Counted from the first letter of the stretch, positions 1 through 7,571 are shown. The stretch is DNA of 26,969 nt from Bacteroidales bacterium UBA6248 (GCA_002441345.1 DJVU01000013.1:5304-32272); one strand, 5' to 3'. The notes: a model not told the origin generated them from the sequence alone. A program made the numbers and translations.

Positions 1-2
1 GG

Positions 3-734
3 GAAATTGTTCTTACGGGCGTAAACATTGGAGACTTCGGCCGGCATCAGAACGAACGTTTCTTCGACCTTCTCAAAGGACTTGAAACCATTGAGGGCAT
101 CGACAGAATACGGATTTCATCGGTAGAGCCGGAACTGCTGAACCACGACATCATCACACTGGTAGCCGGCAGTCGTAAGTTTATGCCGCATTTCCATATC
201 CCCCTGCAATCGGGAACCGACCGTATTCTGGAACTGATGAAACGCAAATACAAACGTGAGGTTTTCGGGGAACGGGTTCAAACGATCAAAAAATTAATGC
301 CTTATGCCTGCATTGCAGCCGACGTAATTACCGGATTTCCAGGGGAAACGGACGACGATTTCAACCAGACCAGAGACTTTATTGAAAGCCTGCCGGTTTC
401 GTATCTGCACGTCTTCACCTATTCAACACGCCCCGGAACACTTGCCGCCCGCATGGAAAACCAGGTCCCCGACCGCGTGAAACAGGAACGGAGCCGGATC
501 CTGCACGAACTTTCGGAGACAAAAAAAGATGCATTTTACGCTGAACATAAAAACAGCATACAGGAAGTGCTCTGGGAATCGGACAACGAAAACGGCTACA
601 TGACCGGATTCACCGGCAACTACATCCGCTGCAAAAAGCTCTGGGATGCAGCATCGGTAAATACAATCGAACAAGTGATTCTTACCGTACCCGATACCGA
701 TGGAATCTATATTACAAAACCTTACAAAGCATAA
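3..734 (+). CDS. mtaB: tRNA N6-threonylcarbamoyladenosine methylthiotransferase MtaB (C-terminal part)
   Basis: This is the C-terminal 243 codons of a radical-SAM methylthiotransferase. The frame is open from the left edge, so the start and the CxxxCxxC iron-sulfur motif lie outside the window. The MtaB/MiaB family converts t6A37 to ms2t6A37 in tRNAs reading ANN codons. Visible landmarks are LTGVNIGDFG near the left edge, ISSVEPELL, and FMPHFHIPLQSG followed by DVITGFPGETDDDF, which belong to the second half of the radical-SAM barrel. A TRAM-like RNA-binding tail fills the last 60 or so residues. HIPLQSG is shared with MiaB and RimO; the VNIGDFG and SSVEPELL wording fits MtaB best. The stop codon is followed without a gap by the ATG of the next gene, so the two are probably co-transcribed. 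Confidence 0.9.
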   Translation, partial: EIVLTGVNIGDFGRHQNERFFDLLKGLETIEGIDRIRISSVEPELLNHDIITLVAGSRKFMPHFHIPLQSGTDRILELMKRKYKREVFGERVQTIKKLMPYACIAADVITGFPGETDDDFNQTRDFIESLPVSYLHVFTYSTRPGTLAARMENQVPDRVKQERSRILHELSETKKDAFYAEHKNSIQEVLWESDNENGYMTGFTGNYIRCKKLWDAASVNTIEQVILTVPDTDGIYITKPYKA

Positions 735-1547
735 ATGAACACATTCCGTTACGAATCCGTATGCCTCGATGTCTGTACCATTGCCCGGAATGCAGGCGAC
801 TATATTTTAGCCCAGCTTGACCGCGTAACCCCCGGCGAAATCGAACAGAAGGGTCACCACAACTACGTGAGCTATGTGGATAAAACAACCGAGAAACAGA
901 TTGTGGATGCGCTCAGTCAGCTTATTCCGGGATCGGGATTTATCACCGAGGAAGATACTGCCGGCCATGATGGCCAGAAGTACAGGTGGATCATCGATCC
1001 GCTCGACGGAACAACAAACTTTCTGCACAAGGTTCCTCTCTTCTGCGTAAGCATAGCGCTGATGGAAGACGAAGAAATCGTTGCTGGTGTTGTTTATGAG
1101 GTAAACCTGAAGGAATGCTTCTACGCCTGGAAGGGAGGCAAAGCCATGCTCAACGATGCAGAAATCTGTGTTTCGGGCATCAAAGACTTCGACAACAGCC
1201 TGCTTGCTACCGGATTTCCGTACTACGATTATGGCCGGCTCGAAGACTATGTTTCTGTTTTCAAATACTTTATGAAACATACCGCCGGGCTCAGAAGACT
1301 TGGCTCTGCGGCTGCGGATCTGGCATACGTCGCCTGCGGCCGTTATGAGGGTTTTTACGAATACGGCCTTAACTCCTGGGATGTTGCCGCCGGAGCCTTC
1401 ATCGTAAAGATGGCCGGCGGAAAGGTGAGCGATTTCTCAGGAGGCGACAACTATTTGTTCGGACGGGAACTTATTGCCGGCAATCCCCACGCCCACCCCG
1501 AAATGCAGGAGGCGATCGGACGACTTTTCCAGCATCGCAATCTTTAA
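735..1547 (+). CDS. Inositol monophosphatase family protein
   Basis: A 270-residue Mg2+-dependent phosphatase of the inositol monophosphatase (SuhB) family, a normal length for the family. The metal-site motifs are complete: TEED at 71-74, WIIDPLDGTTNF at 85-96 (D88, D91 and T93 being the expected metal and phosphate ligands), and SWDVAAG at 214-220 with D216 as the last metal ligand. K50 in the VDK motif near the N-terminus is also typical. The protein is cytoplasmic, with no signal peptide. Substrates in this family include inositol 1-phosphate, histidinol phosphate and other sugar phosphates, and the sequence does not decide between them. It starts on the base after the mtaB stop codon, so it is probably translationally coupled to it. 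Confidence 0.9.
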   Translation: MNTFRYESVCLDVCTIARNAGDYILAQLDRVTPGEIEQKGHHNYVSYVDKTTEKQIVDALSQLIPGSGFITEEDTAGHDGQKYRWIIDPLDGTTNFLHKVPLFCVSIALMEDEEIVAGVVYEVNLKECFYAWKGGKAMLNDAEICVSGIKDFDNSLLATGFPYYDYGRLEDYVSVFKYFMKHTAGLRRLGSAAADLAYVACGRYEGFYEYGLNSWDVAAGAFIVKMAGGKVSDFSGGDNYLFGRELIAGNPHAHPEMQEAIGRLFQHRNL

Positions 1548-1580
1548 GATAAATTGCCCGGATTGTACACCTGAGGCGAA

Positions 1581-1596
1581 TTTGATTGTACCTTCG
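1581..1596 (+). promoter_or_regulatory. Putative Bacteroidota-type promoter for the NfeD gene
   Basis: TACCTTCG at 1589-1596 matches seven of eight positions of the Bacteroidota -7 box TAnnTTTG and is followed by CA, as is usual. It ends 27 bases before the ATG at 1624. No clear -33 TTTG sits at the ideal distance: the TTTG at 1581 is too close and TTG at 1563 is slightly far. The call rests on the -7 box alone. Confidence 0.4.
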
Positions 1597-1623
1597 CATT
1601 AAACATCCAATACCTGCCTTACC

Positions 1624-2973
1624 ATGATAAAGAAAGCCCTTATTGCCTTTCTCACCGTATTATTCCTGATTAATCCCTTACTGATGGCACAGGATGCCGA
1701 AACGGGACTTATCTACAAATTCAGCATAAAGGAGGAAATTGCACCCCCGGTATGGCACAAAACAAAAAAAGCCTTCGCTGAGGCTGCGGATATGGATGCC
1801 GACATTATCCTTATCCACATGAATACTTACGGTGGCATGGTAGAAACAGCAGACAGCATACGGACAACCATCCTGCAGTCAAAAATCCCCGTCTGGGTAT
1901 TTATCGACAACAACGCAGCTTCTGCCGGAGCACTTATCAGCATTGCCTGCGACAGCATTTATATGCGCTCGGGAGCCAACATCGGAGCAGCTACCGTTGT
2001 CAATCAAACAGGGGAAGCAATGCCCGACAAATACCAGTCGTACATGCGGGCCACCATGCGTTCAACGGCCGAGGCCACCGGGCGCGACCCCGAGATCGCT
2101 GAAGGAATGGTAGATCCAAGAGTCCGGATAGAAGGCATCAGCGACAGCGGTCAGGTAATAACCTTCACCACATCCGAAGCCATACGGTATAACTACTGCA
2201 ACGCACAGGCAGAATCCATCGAAGAAATCCTGAAAATCACCGGCAAGGAAAACTATAAAATCGTTGAACAGAAACTCACAACCACCGACCGGATTATCGG
2301 CTTTCTGACCAAACCCATGATCAGCGGCCTGCTTATCATGATCATCATCGGCGGAATTTATTTTGAACTTCAAACCCCGGGGGTTGGATTCCCGCTGGCA
2401 GCTGCTGCCGTTGCCGCCCTGTTTTATTTTATGCCCCTGTACATCGAAGGACTTGCCGACAACTGGGAAATCCTCATTTTCATTGTCGGACTTATTCTTT
2501 TGATGGTGGAGATTTTTGCGATACCCGGATTCGGTGTGGCCGGAATATCCGGTATAATACTCATGGTCACAGGATTAACACTCAGTATGGTCGATAATAC
2601 AGGATTCGACTTCTCAGGTGTGAATACCATGGGTCTGATAAAGGCATTCTTCATCGTCATCATAGCATCCTTTGCTTCCCTGATTGGCTCATTTTTCCTT
2701 ACACGGAAACTGTTCGGAGGGCATACCATTTTCGGCGATCTGGCGCTGCTGTCAACACAACAGGCATCGGAAGGGTATGTTTCTTCCGACACCAACTACA
2801 CAAAAATGACCGGACTCAAAGGCAAGGCATTTACCATGCTCAGGCCGGCAGGAAAAATTGATATCGACGGTCGTATCTACGATGCCGTTGCCGAATCCGG
2901 CTTTATTGAAAAAGACGAGAACATACGGGTGGTGAATTATGAAAATGCACAGCTGATCGTACGAAAAGACTAA
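1624..2973 (+). CDS. NfeD family membrane-bound serine protease (ClpP-class)
   Basis: A 449-residue long-form NfeD protein. Residues 1-22 form a signal peptide ending MAQ. Residues 25-210 are a ClpP/SppA-like crotonase-fold protease domain: MNTYGGMVETADSI is the substrate-strand region, and NNAASAGALIS places the likely nucleophile at S100. K136 in the segment that follows is the best candidate for the lysine of the Ser-Lys dyad known from archaeal 1510-N proteases. Residues 225-375 hold four or five membrane segments. The last 53 or so residues (GLKGKAFTMLRPAGKI onward) form the NfeD OB-fold. In this family the protease faces outside and cleaves membrane proteins such as stomatins. No stomatin/SPFH gene is adjacent here, which is a small departure from a common arrangement. 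The macro-domain gene follows after five bases. Confidence 0.88.
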   Translation: MIKKALIAFLTVLFLINPLLMAQDAETGLIYKFSIKEEIAPPVWHKTKKAFAEAADMDADIILIHMNTYGGMVETADSIRTTILQSKIPVWVFIDNNAASAGALISIACDSIYMRSGANIGAATVVNQTGEAMPDKYQSYMRATMRSTAEATGRDPEIAEGMVDPRVRIEGISDSGQVITFTTSEAIRYNYCNAQAESIEEILKITGKENYKIVEQKLTTTDRIIGFLTKPMISGLLIMIIIGGIYFELQTPGVGFPLAAAAVAALFYFMPLYIEGLADNWEILIFIVGLILLMVEIFAIPGFGVAGISGIILMVTGLTLSMVDNTGFDFSGVNTMGLIKAFFIVIIASFASLIGSFFLTRKLFGGHTIFGDLALLSTQQASEGYVSSDTNYTKMTGLKGKAFTMLRPAGKIDIDGRIYDAVAESGFIEKDENIRVVNYENAQLIVRKD

Positions 2974-2978
2974 GTGTC

Positions 2979-3506
2979 ATGGCCGGGATAAAGCTGGTAA
3001 CGGGCGATATTACCAAACTGAATGCAGATGCCATCGTAAATGCGGCAAACAGCAGTCTGCTCGGCGGTGGCGGAGTCGACGGTGCCATCCACCGGGCTGC
3101 CGGACCTGAGCTTCTGGATGCCTGCCGGCTGCTGAACGGTTGCCCAACCGGTGAAGCAAAAATAACCCCCGGCTTCAACCTGCCGGCGCGGTATGTCATT
3201 CACACCGTTGGGCCCGTCTGGCGCGGAGGAAATTCGAACGAAAGCGCATTCCTGCGATCGTGTTATACCAGCAGCCTTCGCTTAGCCCTTGAAAATAACT
3301 GCAACTCCGTTGCTTTTCCGATCATCAGCACGGGAATTTACGGCTATCCTAAAGAAGAAGCAGCAGAAATTGCCGTTGAAGCCGTAAAAAGCTTTCTTAA
3401 AGAATTCAATGCTCCGCAGGAAGTTATCTTCGTATGCTTCGGAGAAGTCAACTTCCGCATTTATCAGCAACTGCTGAACCCCGGAAATCTGCATACGGGA
3501 TTGTAA
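2979..3506 (+). CDS. Macro domain protein, probable O-acetyl-ADP-ribose deacetylase
   Basis: A 175-residue single macro domain of the MacroD/YmdB type. It binds ADP-ribose and usually hydrolyses O-acetyl-ADP-ribose or mono-ADP-ribosylated carboxylates. Diagnostic motifs are GDIT at 9-12, IVNAANSSLLGGGGVDGAIH at 19-38 with N24 and D34 in the catalytic loop, HTVGPVW at 75-81, and STGIYGYP at 117-124, the phosphate-binding loop. It has no signal peptide and is cytoplasmic. It starts five bases after the NfeD stop codon, so the pair is probably co-transcribed, although no functional link between the two families is established. Length and motifs are all normal. Confidence 0.92.
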   Translation: MAGIKLVTGDITKLNADAIVNAANSSLLGGGGVDGAIHRAAGPELLDACRLLNGCPTGEAKITPGFNLPARYVIHTVGPVWRGGNSNESAFLRSCYTSSLRLALENNCNSVAFPIISTGIYGYPKEEAAEIAVEAVKSFLKEFNAPQEVIFVCFGEVNFRIYQQLLNPGNLHTGL

Positions 3507-3569
3507 CGAAGCCCGGAATCGCTGCGCATTCAGAAGCTGCATACCGCCACTTAAGGGATATAAGCACTT

Positions 3570-4180
3570 TTAGCGGCAAGCAAAAAAAATGACTACGAGA
3601 CATATGAAAAATCTAATTATCACTTTAATTTTGATAACGACTCTATCAAGTTGTGATTATTTCAATAACACAAGAGTGTGTAATCAAACCAGGAAGGAAA
3701 TTAAATTGAAAATCACTTTTGATTCTGAAGTTATTAAAACCTGGTCTGGGGGAATGCTTCAAGAAAATCTCACCAAAACTTTTCATGACTGGGGTGAAAA
3801 CTTGATTCCTATAGACATTGATACCATCAAGTATATTTCGACTTATATAATTAAGCCTGATTCTTGCGCACAAATTGAAGGAGGAAATAATCGAAGACCA
3901 AATTTTCATTTTTATAAAGAGTTGGAAATAATTTCAGGTTTCGACACAATAAGACTGCGGACAAAAGATCAAATGAGAAAAGCATTTGACGCTGATCGAG
4001 ATAATTCTAATTACTATTTTGATTTATTGATTCAAGAGGGAGGAAAAAATGCCAGCCGCTAACATGCAAGATACAAAATTGGGGTTTAATAGGTTATTCA
4101 AAGGTTGTGACTCGCATCAAGTACCGTTTAGCTTGATAGAGAATCGCTCCGTAATCCCCAACTTTGCATATTGTCAACGT
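3570..4180 (+). mobile_element. Putative single integron-like gene cassette
   Basis: This AT-rich block carries one lipoprotein gene and has the shape of an integron cassette. Its left edge holds TTAGCGGC (3570-3577), which is the exact reverse complement of GCCGCTAA (4055-4062) at the end of the gene. The latter includes the stop codon and opens a long imperfect inverted repeat ending near CAACG at 4175-4179. In known cassettes the gene's stop codon commonly overlaps the R'' core of attC, as here. No integrase gene is in the window. The edges are estimates: in known systems recombination falls next to the G of the GTT core. The cassette interpretation is inference; the repeats and the composition shift can be seen directly. 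Confidence 0.5.
3604..4062 (+). CDS. Small AT-rich lipoprotein of unknown function
   Basis: A 152-residue protein that I do not recognise. The start at 3604 is preferred over the in-frame ATG at 3589 because it gives a clean lipoprotein signal, MKNLIITLILITTLSSC, with the lipobox cysteine at residue 17. The mature part is hydrophilic and rich in charged residues and contains two or three further cysteines. No domain is evident. Codon use is strongly AT-biased (AAT, ATT, GAT, AAA), unlike the genes on either side, which suggests recent transfer. The TAA stop at 4060-4062 lies inside the first arm of the attC-like repeat, so the gene appears to be cassette cargo. Cassette cargo in environmental integrons is often small proteins of unknown function, and this fits that pattern. 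Confidence 0.75.
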   Translation: MKNLIITLILITTLSSCDYFNNTRVCNQTRKEIKLKITFDSEVIKTWSGGMLQENLTKTFHDWGENLIPIDIDTIKYISTYIIKPDSCAQIEGGNNRRPNFHFYKELEIISGFDTIRLRTKDQMRKAFDADRDNSNYYFDLLIQEGGKNASR

Positions 4181-4190
4181 TTAATGACGG
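4055..4190 (+). repeat. attC-like imperfect inverted repeat
   Basis: The arm at 4064-4088 (ATGCAAGATACAAAATTGGG and on) pairs with the arm at 4152-4176 (TAATCCCCAACTTTGCATAT and on). About 18 of the 22 central positions are complementary, including an unbroken run over GGGG/CCCC. The outer cores are GCTAAC at 4058-4063 and CAACGTTTAA at 4175-4184. About 63 bases separate the arms. Size (about 130 bases), core sequences at both ends, mismatched arms and overlap with a stop codon all match the plan of attC recombination sites. There is no T-run after the second arm, so it is not a typical terminator. Confidence 0.55.
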
Positions 4191-4490
4191 GTGGAACTCA
4201 TCATATATATTCCACATGCCCCTGATAATGAATTAAATTTGTTATTCCCCTGCGGATTATCCGGGCTGTCACGGCAATTTCCGGCGGCATCTGCATTGTG
4301 CTAAAAACCATGTTTTTGCTGAAGGTTATGGACCCGTATAATCCTTTTAAGGGAACCGGTATTGTTATCGCTGTTGGCAAGGTACCGACACGAATAAAAA
4401 TGCTAAAGGTGTTTTAATTCAATAAAACATTACAGTAATTCAACATTCAGGAAACCAACAAATTAATTATTCATCTAAAACATCCGTATT
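4191..4490. other. Intergenic region with possible gene remnant
   Basis: No clear gene lies here. A small hairpin, GTGGAA (4191-4196) with TTCCAC (4210-4215), follows the attC-like repeat. A plus-strand frame is open from 4232 to a TAA at 4415-4417. Its only ATG is at 4310 and would give 35 residues (MFLLKVMDPYNPFKGTGIVI and on). The peptide looks like the tail of a real protein, but there is no supporting start or ribosome site. The last 70 bases before 4491 are AT-rich leader with no convincing TAnnTTTG box. Confidence 0.4.
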
Positions 4491-4955
4491 ATGAAAACAA
4501 GAGTCCTTCTTCTGGCTATTCTGGCCGCCATCGTTACATCCTGCGGGCCAAAAGATGCCGCAATTACCACTGCAGTTCAGGAAATTACGAAACAGTACGC
4601 TTCTGAAATCACGGCAACAACCGAAAAAGGCATTGTAACCCTTGTCGGGGAAGTGCCTGCTGAGATCGATTTTGCCGGTCTTGAGGCAAAGCTGAAGGAA
4701 ATAAAGGGCGTAAAGAATGTAATCAACAACCTTACAGAAAAGGTTGAAGAGCCGGTAATTTCACCCGATCAGGAGCTAACGGTTAAAATCTCGGAATTGC
4801 TTACCGATGTAAAATACAGTGAAGTAAGCGTTTCGGTTCTGGACGGGATTGTTACGCTCAACGGAACCATTAAAAAAGCAGACCTCATGGATCTGATTCA
4901 GACACTGAGCGAATTACAGCCCAAGAAAATCAACAATAACCTGGTTATAAAATAA
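4491..4955 (+). CDS. BON-domain lipoprotein
   Basis: A 154-residue lipoprotein. The signal peptide is residues 1-17 and the lipobox ends at C18 (AAIVTSC). The mature part carries two BON domains: roughly residues 33-82, with ATTEKGIVTLVGEVP and VKNVINNL, and 92-154, with VSVLDGIVTLNGTI. BON domains are small phospholipid- or ligand-binding modules found in envelope proteins such as OsmY and DolP, and the two-BON layout resembles those. The protein probably sits at the periplasmic face of a membrane and helps keep the envelope stable under stress. The next gene begins seven bases after the stop codon and also holds a BON domain, so the two form an operon of related function. Confidence 0.85.
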   Translation: MKTRVLLLAILAAIVTSCGPKDAAITTAVQEITKQYASEITATTEKGIVTLVGEVPAEIDFAGLEAKLKEIKGVKNVINNLTEKVEEPVISPDQELTVKISELLTDVKYSEVSVSVLDGIVTLNGTIKKADLMDLIQTLSELQPKKINNNLVIK

Positions 4956-4962
4956 TTAAGCT

Positions 4963-5346
4963 ATGTCAGCAACAATAAAATACCAAAGCCTTATAAACCT
5001 GGCTGAGGTGCTTGGCTTTAAAGACCTGAAGGCCATCGAGAAAAACGGAATTCTGTACATCACCGGAATGGCAAACAGCGAAGCCGACAAGCAAATGGTA
5101 TGGGATGCCTACGCCAAAATTGATCCCGAGATGCGCGGAGGCGATCTTATCATGAACCTCGATGTCGACCCTCAGGCAGCACCAAAAGAAATCATTTACG
5201 AAGTTGTGAAAGGGGACTCTCTGAGTAAGATTGCTAAAAATTACCCGGGGATTTCATGGAAAGACATCTATGAAGCCAATAAGGATATCATCAAAAATCC
5301 CGATCTGATTCACATCGGATGGAAATTGAAAATACCTGTGAAATAA
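4963..5346 (+). CDS. BON and LysM domain protein (Kbp/YgaU-like)
   Basis: A 127-residue protein with a BON domain at about residues 10-68 and a LysM domain at 79-125 (VVKGDSLSKIAKNYPG, then IYEANKDIIKNPDLIHIGWK). The order and size match E. coli YgaU/Kbp (149 residues), a cytoplasmic potassium-binding protein induced by osmotic stress. Like Kbp it has no signal peptide, which argues against a role in peptidoglycan binding despite the LysM domain. It follows the BON lipoprotein by seven bases. A hairpin terminator lies after the gene. The potassium-binding role is inferred from architecture only. Confidence 0.85.
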   Translation: MSATIKYQSLINLAEVLGFKDLKAIEKNGILYITGMANSEADKQMVWDAYAKIDPEMRGGDLIMNLDVDPQAAPKEIIYEVVKGDSLSKIAKNYPGISWKDIYEANKDIIKNPDLIHIGWKLKIPVK

Positions 5347-5368
5347 CTGGTATCTGATCGCTGGAAGA

Positions 5369-5448
5369 GGCTGTTTCTGCTGTCGTCTGCCTTTTATCCC
5401 GAAAAATCGGGAAATTGGCGGAATGCAACGGAAACAGCCACTTTTTTT
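5369..5448 (+). terminator. Intrinsic terminator after the BON-LysM gene
   Basis: The stem GGCTGTTTC (5369-5377) pairs perfectly with GAAACAGCC (5431-5439) and is followed by a run of seven T at 5442-5448. A second hairpin, TCCCGA (5397-5402) with TCGGGA (5407-5412) and an AAAA loop, is nested inside, giving a branched structure. It lies between convergent genes. The T-run serves the plus strand only. Confidence 0.75.
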
Positions 5449-5473
5449 AGGAAGTAACTGCAGGATTACTCCG

Positions 5474-7012
5474 TCATTTCAACTTCTCTTCAGGCTCAGG
5501 CTGCGCAAATTCGGGCATCCTGCTTAACTTTCGGTACGTTACGACATCCGAAATATTCAACGCAACCCAGTCAAGGCCGGGATATCCCTTCACAAAATTC
5601 CGGCTTCGTTGCCTTAAGTGCTTTTGAAATGTACGTACCGATGCATAATAGCGGTGATCGGGGAATCCTGCCTTATTTACGGAATCGGCAGCGTTCAGTG
5701 TTTCAGAATCCAGTTGCAGGTAAGGCAGTGTACTGCTGTCGAGATTCATCATGAAATCGGTGTGAAAGAAAGCTTTTCCTGCATGTTTCACATTGTACCG
5801 GGCAATGATGACATCCCAGTTGAAAAAGCCGGTCAGAACAATCATGCCGAACGCAAAAAGTGTATTGCGGATCAGCAGGTACTGAAATGTCCTGCGCCGC
5901 CTGAGCTTCACGATAACCGTATAAAGACCGTACAGTACAACGATGAGGAAGACAAACACCCATATCCGTTTGAACGCGAGGTTGAAATAACGGATGTACC
6001 ACATATTGCGGACAGCCACCGACAGGGTTAAAAATGCGTTCTGTGCCAGCCAGATACCGGCAAGGATCACCAGAATCCGGTGGCGGCTGTAGAAATTCAG
6101 ATTGCCCCTGAACAGCCAGAGTACAATGGCGATACTGATCAGAATTGACCAGATCAGCAGCCAGGTACCTTCGTGCACGAACTGCTTCAGGTAACCGCCG
6201 TCCCATTCAAAGTTCATCCAGACATGAATCAGGTCGAGCACATTCATGATTCCAAGGGCAAGGTTGAGTAACACAAGCAGAATAACCCCGCTTCTGAACT
6301 CGGTTTTCAGGGCGGTATTCCTTCCGTAGAATGGCTTCCGGTGGCGGACGAGCACTTCGCCCCTTTCCTCGTTGAAAAGCGTAAGTTTACTGAAATGTTT
6401 CCCGAAGAAAAACACCATGCCAAGCAGGAGACCGGCTAAAGAAAGAAAGAAAATGGCGGGATTAATCCACTCGAACAGGCGGTTGAACCAATTGCTGAAC
6501 CACAAGGCGATGTTGCCCGTGAACTTCTGAAAAAACGGACTGGCTGCCGAATAGAGCATAATAAAGACAATCAGCACAATAAGAGGCACGGCGATAATTG
6601 CCAGCAGGCGGAGGATGCCGGCTGTTTTCGACCGTTCGCTGCCCAGTCGCCCCAGTTGTTTCAGCCACGAGAGCGGGCCGGTGAGCACAGACAGGCCCGC
6701 TGAGATAAATCCGTTAAGCGGAACAACCATAGCCGGGTACGAAACCGCCCCTGCAAGCAGGATAAGCGAAAGCACATTGGCAAAAAGGGCGGCACCCTGA
6801 CCGTAAACGGCGGTGGCAACCGCACTCAGCAGCGCACCGGAGCCAAAGATCAGCTGCATACGGTTATGTATCGACAAGCGCTTAAAAGCAGCGAGCAAAG
6901 CCAGCAGCAGCATATTAAACAAAAGCACATTTAAACCGGCCTGCTGTTGGTAAAAAAGTGGAGTAAAGGCCAGGGAGATTACTACCGGGAGAAGGAGGGC
7001 TGATTTTTTCAT
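5474..7012 (-). CDS. DUF4173-like multi-pass membrane protein
   Basis: A 512-residue integral membrane protein with about ten or more hydrophobic segments. The N-terminus MKKSALLLPVVISLAFTPLF is itself the first membrane segment. The stretch RSGVILLVLLNLALGIMNVL, followed by VWMNFEWDGGYLKQFVHEGT, resembles the conserved core of the DUF4153/DUF4173 family. The last 100 residues are hydrophilic and include a conserved-looking YNVKHAGKAFFHTDF segment and several tyrosines and tryptophans, probably extracytoplasmic. The biochemical role of the family is not known. It is transcribed alone, convergent with the BON operon and downstream of the tRNA region. GGAGG four bases before the ATG supports the start. 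Confidence 0.75.
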   Translation of the reverse strand: MKKSALLLPVVISLAFTPLFYQQQAGLNVLLFNMLLLALLAAFKRLSIHNRMQLIFGSGALLSAVATAVYGQGAALFANVLSLILLAGAVSYPAMVVPLNGFISAGLSVLTGPLSWLKQLGRLGSERSKTAGILRLLAIIAVPLIVLIVFIMLYSAASPFFQKFTGNIALWFSNWFNRLFEWINPAIFFLSLAGLLLGMVFFFGKHFSKLTLFNEERGEVLVRHRKPFYGRNTALKTEFRSGVILLVLLNLALGIMNVLDLIHVWMNFEWDGGYLKQFVHEGTWLLIWSILISIAIVLWLFRGNLNFYSRHRILVILAGIWLAQNAFLTLSVAVRNMWYIRYFNLAFKRIWVFVFLIVVLYGLYTVIVKLRRRRTFQYLLIRNTLFAFGMIVLTGFFNWDVIIARYNVKHAGKAFFHTDFMMNLDSSTLPYLQLDSETLNAADSVNKAGFPDHRYYASVRTFQKHLRQRSRNFVKGYPGLDWVALNISDVVTYRKLSRMPEFAQPEPEEKLK

Positions 7013-7438
7013 TTTGGAGGTATCAGATAAAAATCATGAACTTTGTATGATCCCATCGTCCCTGCAATTTTCCGTGTCATTCGGTGAGGATCATTGGCTG
7101 TAACTCCGGAATAACGAAAAGACAGGTTAAAAAGTATAAATTTAGGATTTGTTGGGAAATTGGGGAAGAACTAAAGGGTTAGGATTAACCAGCACTGTTG
7201 AAGATGGCAGGGTTATAGAAGGTGAGAAGAGTTGGCCTATTCCCTATGGAAAGTATTTTAATAAATGAATTGATGTTGCTTAAAAGGGTGATTTCGGGGG
7301 AAGACTCATAACTTCACTGATTCGCTGATAACCTATTCAGACTTCCTGTTAACCTTATCTGGCGGAATATTTTCTCGAACTATTCTGCAACAATTGTCAG
7401 CAAATGCAATATTCTTTTGAAGAATATGCTGAAAACTA
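7013..7438. other. Non-coding stretch between DUF4173 gene and tRNA
   Basis: This part of the gap between 7012 and 7778 holds no convincing gene. A plus-strand frame without any Met codon is open from 7146 to a TGA at 7266-7268, and its last residues (EGEKSWPIPYGKYFNK) read like a protein tail, so it may be a decayed gene. A hairpin with an eight-base stem, ATATTCTT (7409-7416) with AAGAATAT (7420-7427) and loop TTG, lies just before the tRNA terminator. Confidence 0.35.
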
Positions 7439-7470
7439 AAACAGGCACCCTATTTCTAAAGTGCCTGTTT
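7439..7470 (-). terminator. Intrinsic terminator of tRNA-Gly
   Basis: AAACAGGCAC (7439-7448) and GTGCCTGTTT (7461-7470) are perfectly complementary over ten bases with a twelve-base loop. Read on the minus strand, the second arm runs into TTTTAGTTTT, a U-rich tail. It lies 26 bases downstream of the tRNA 3' end. Confidence 0.8.
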
Positions 7471-7495
7471 GTAGAGCTTTTGCTTTACTTATCCG

Positions 7496-7571
7496 TGGAG
7501 CGGAAAACGGGGCTCGAACCCGCGACCCTCAGCTTGGGAAGCTGATGCTCTACCGACTGAGCTACTTCCGC
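7496..7571 (-). tRNA. tRNA-Gly (anticodon CCC)
   Basis: On the minus strand the sequence begins GCGGAAGTAGCTCAGTCGG and folds as a complete cloverleaf. The acceptor stem is GCGGAAG with TTTCCGC (one G-U pair). The D arm has GCTC/GAGC. The anticodon stem TCAGC/GCTGA encloses the loop TTCCCAA, giving anticodon CCC. The T arm is GCGGG-TTCGAGC-CCCGT. The discriminator base is U73 (position 7499), as expected for glycine, and CCA is encoded (7496-7498). It reads GGG codons. Confidence 0.95.

Noticed and set aside
4055..4190. The inverted repeat after the AT-rich lipoprotein gene as a transcription terminator
   Set aside because: The arms are about 63 bases apart and imperfect, and no T-run follows the second arm. 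The core sequences at both ends fit attC better.
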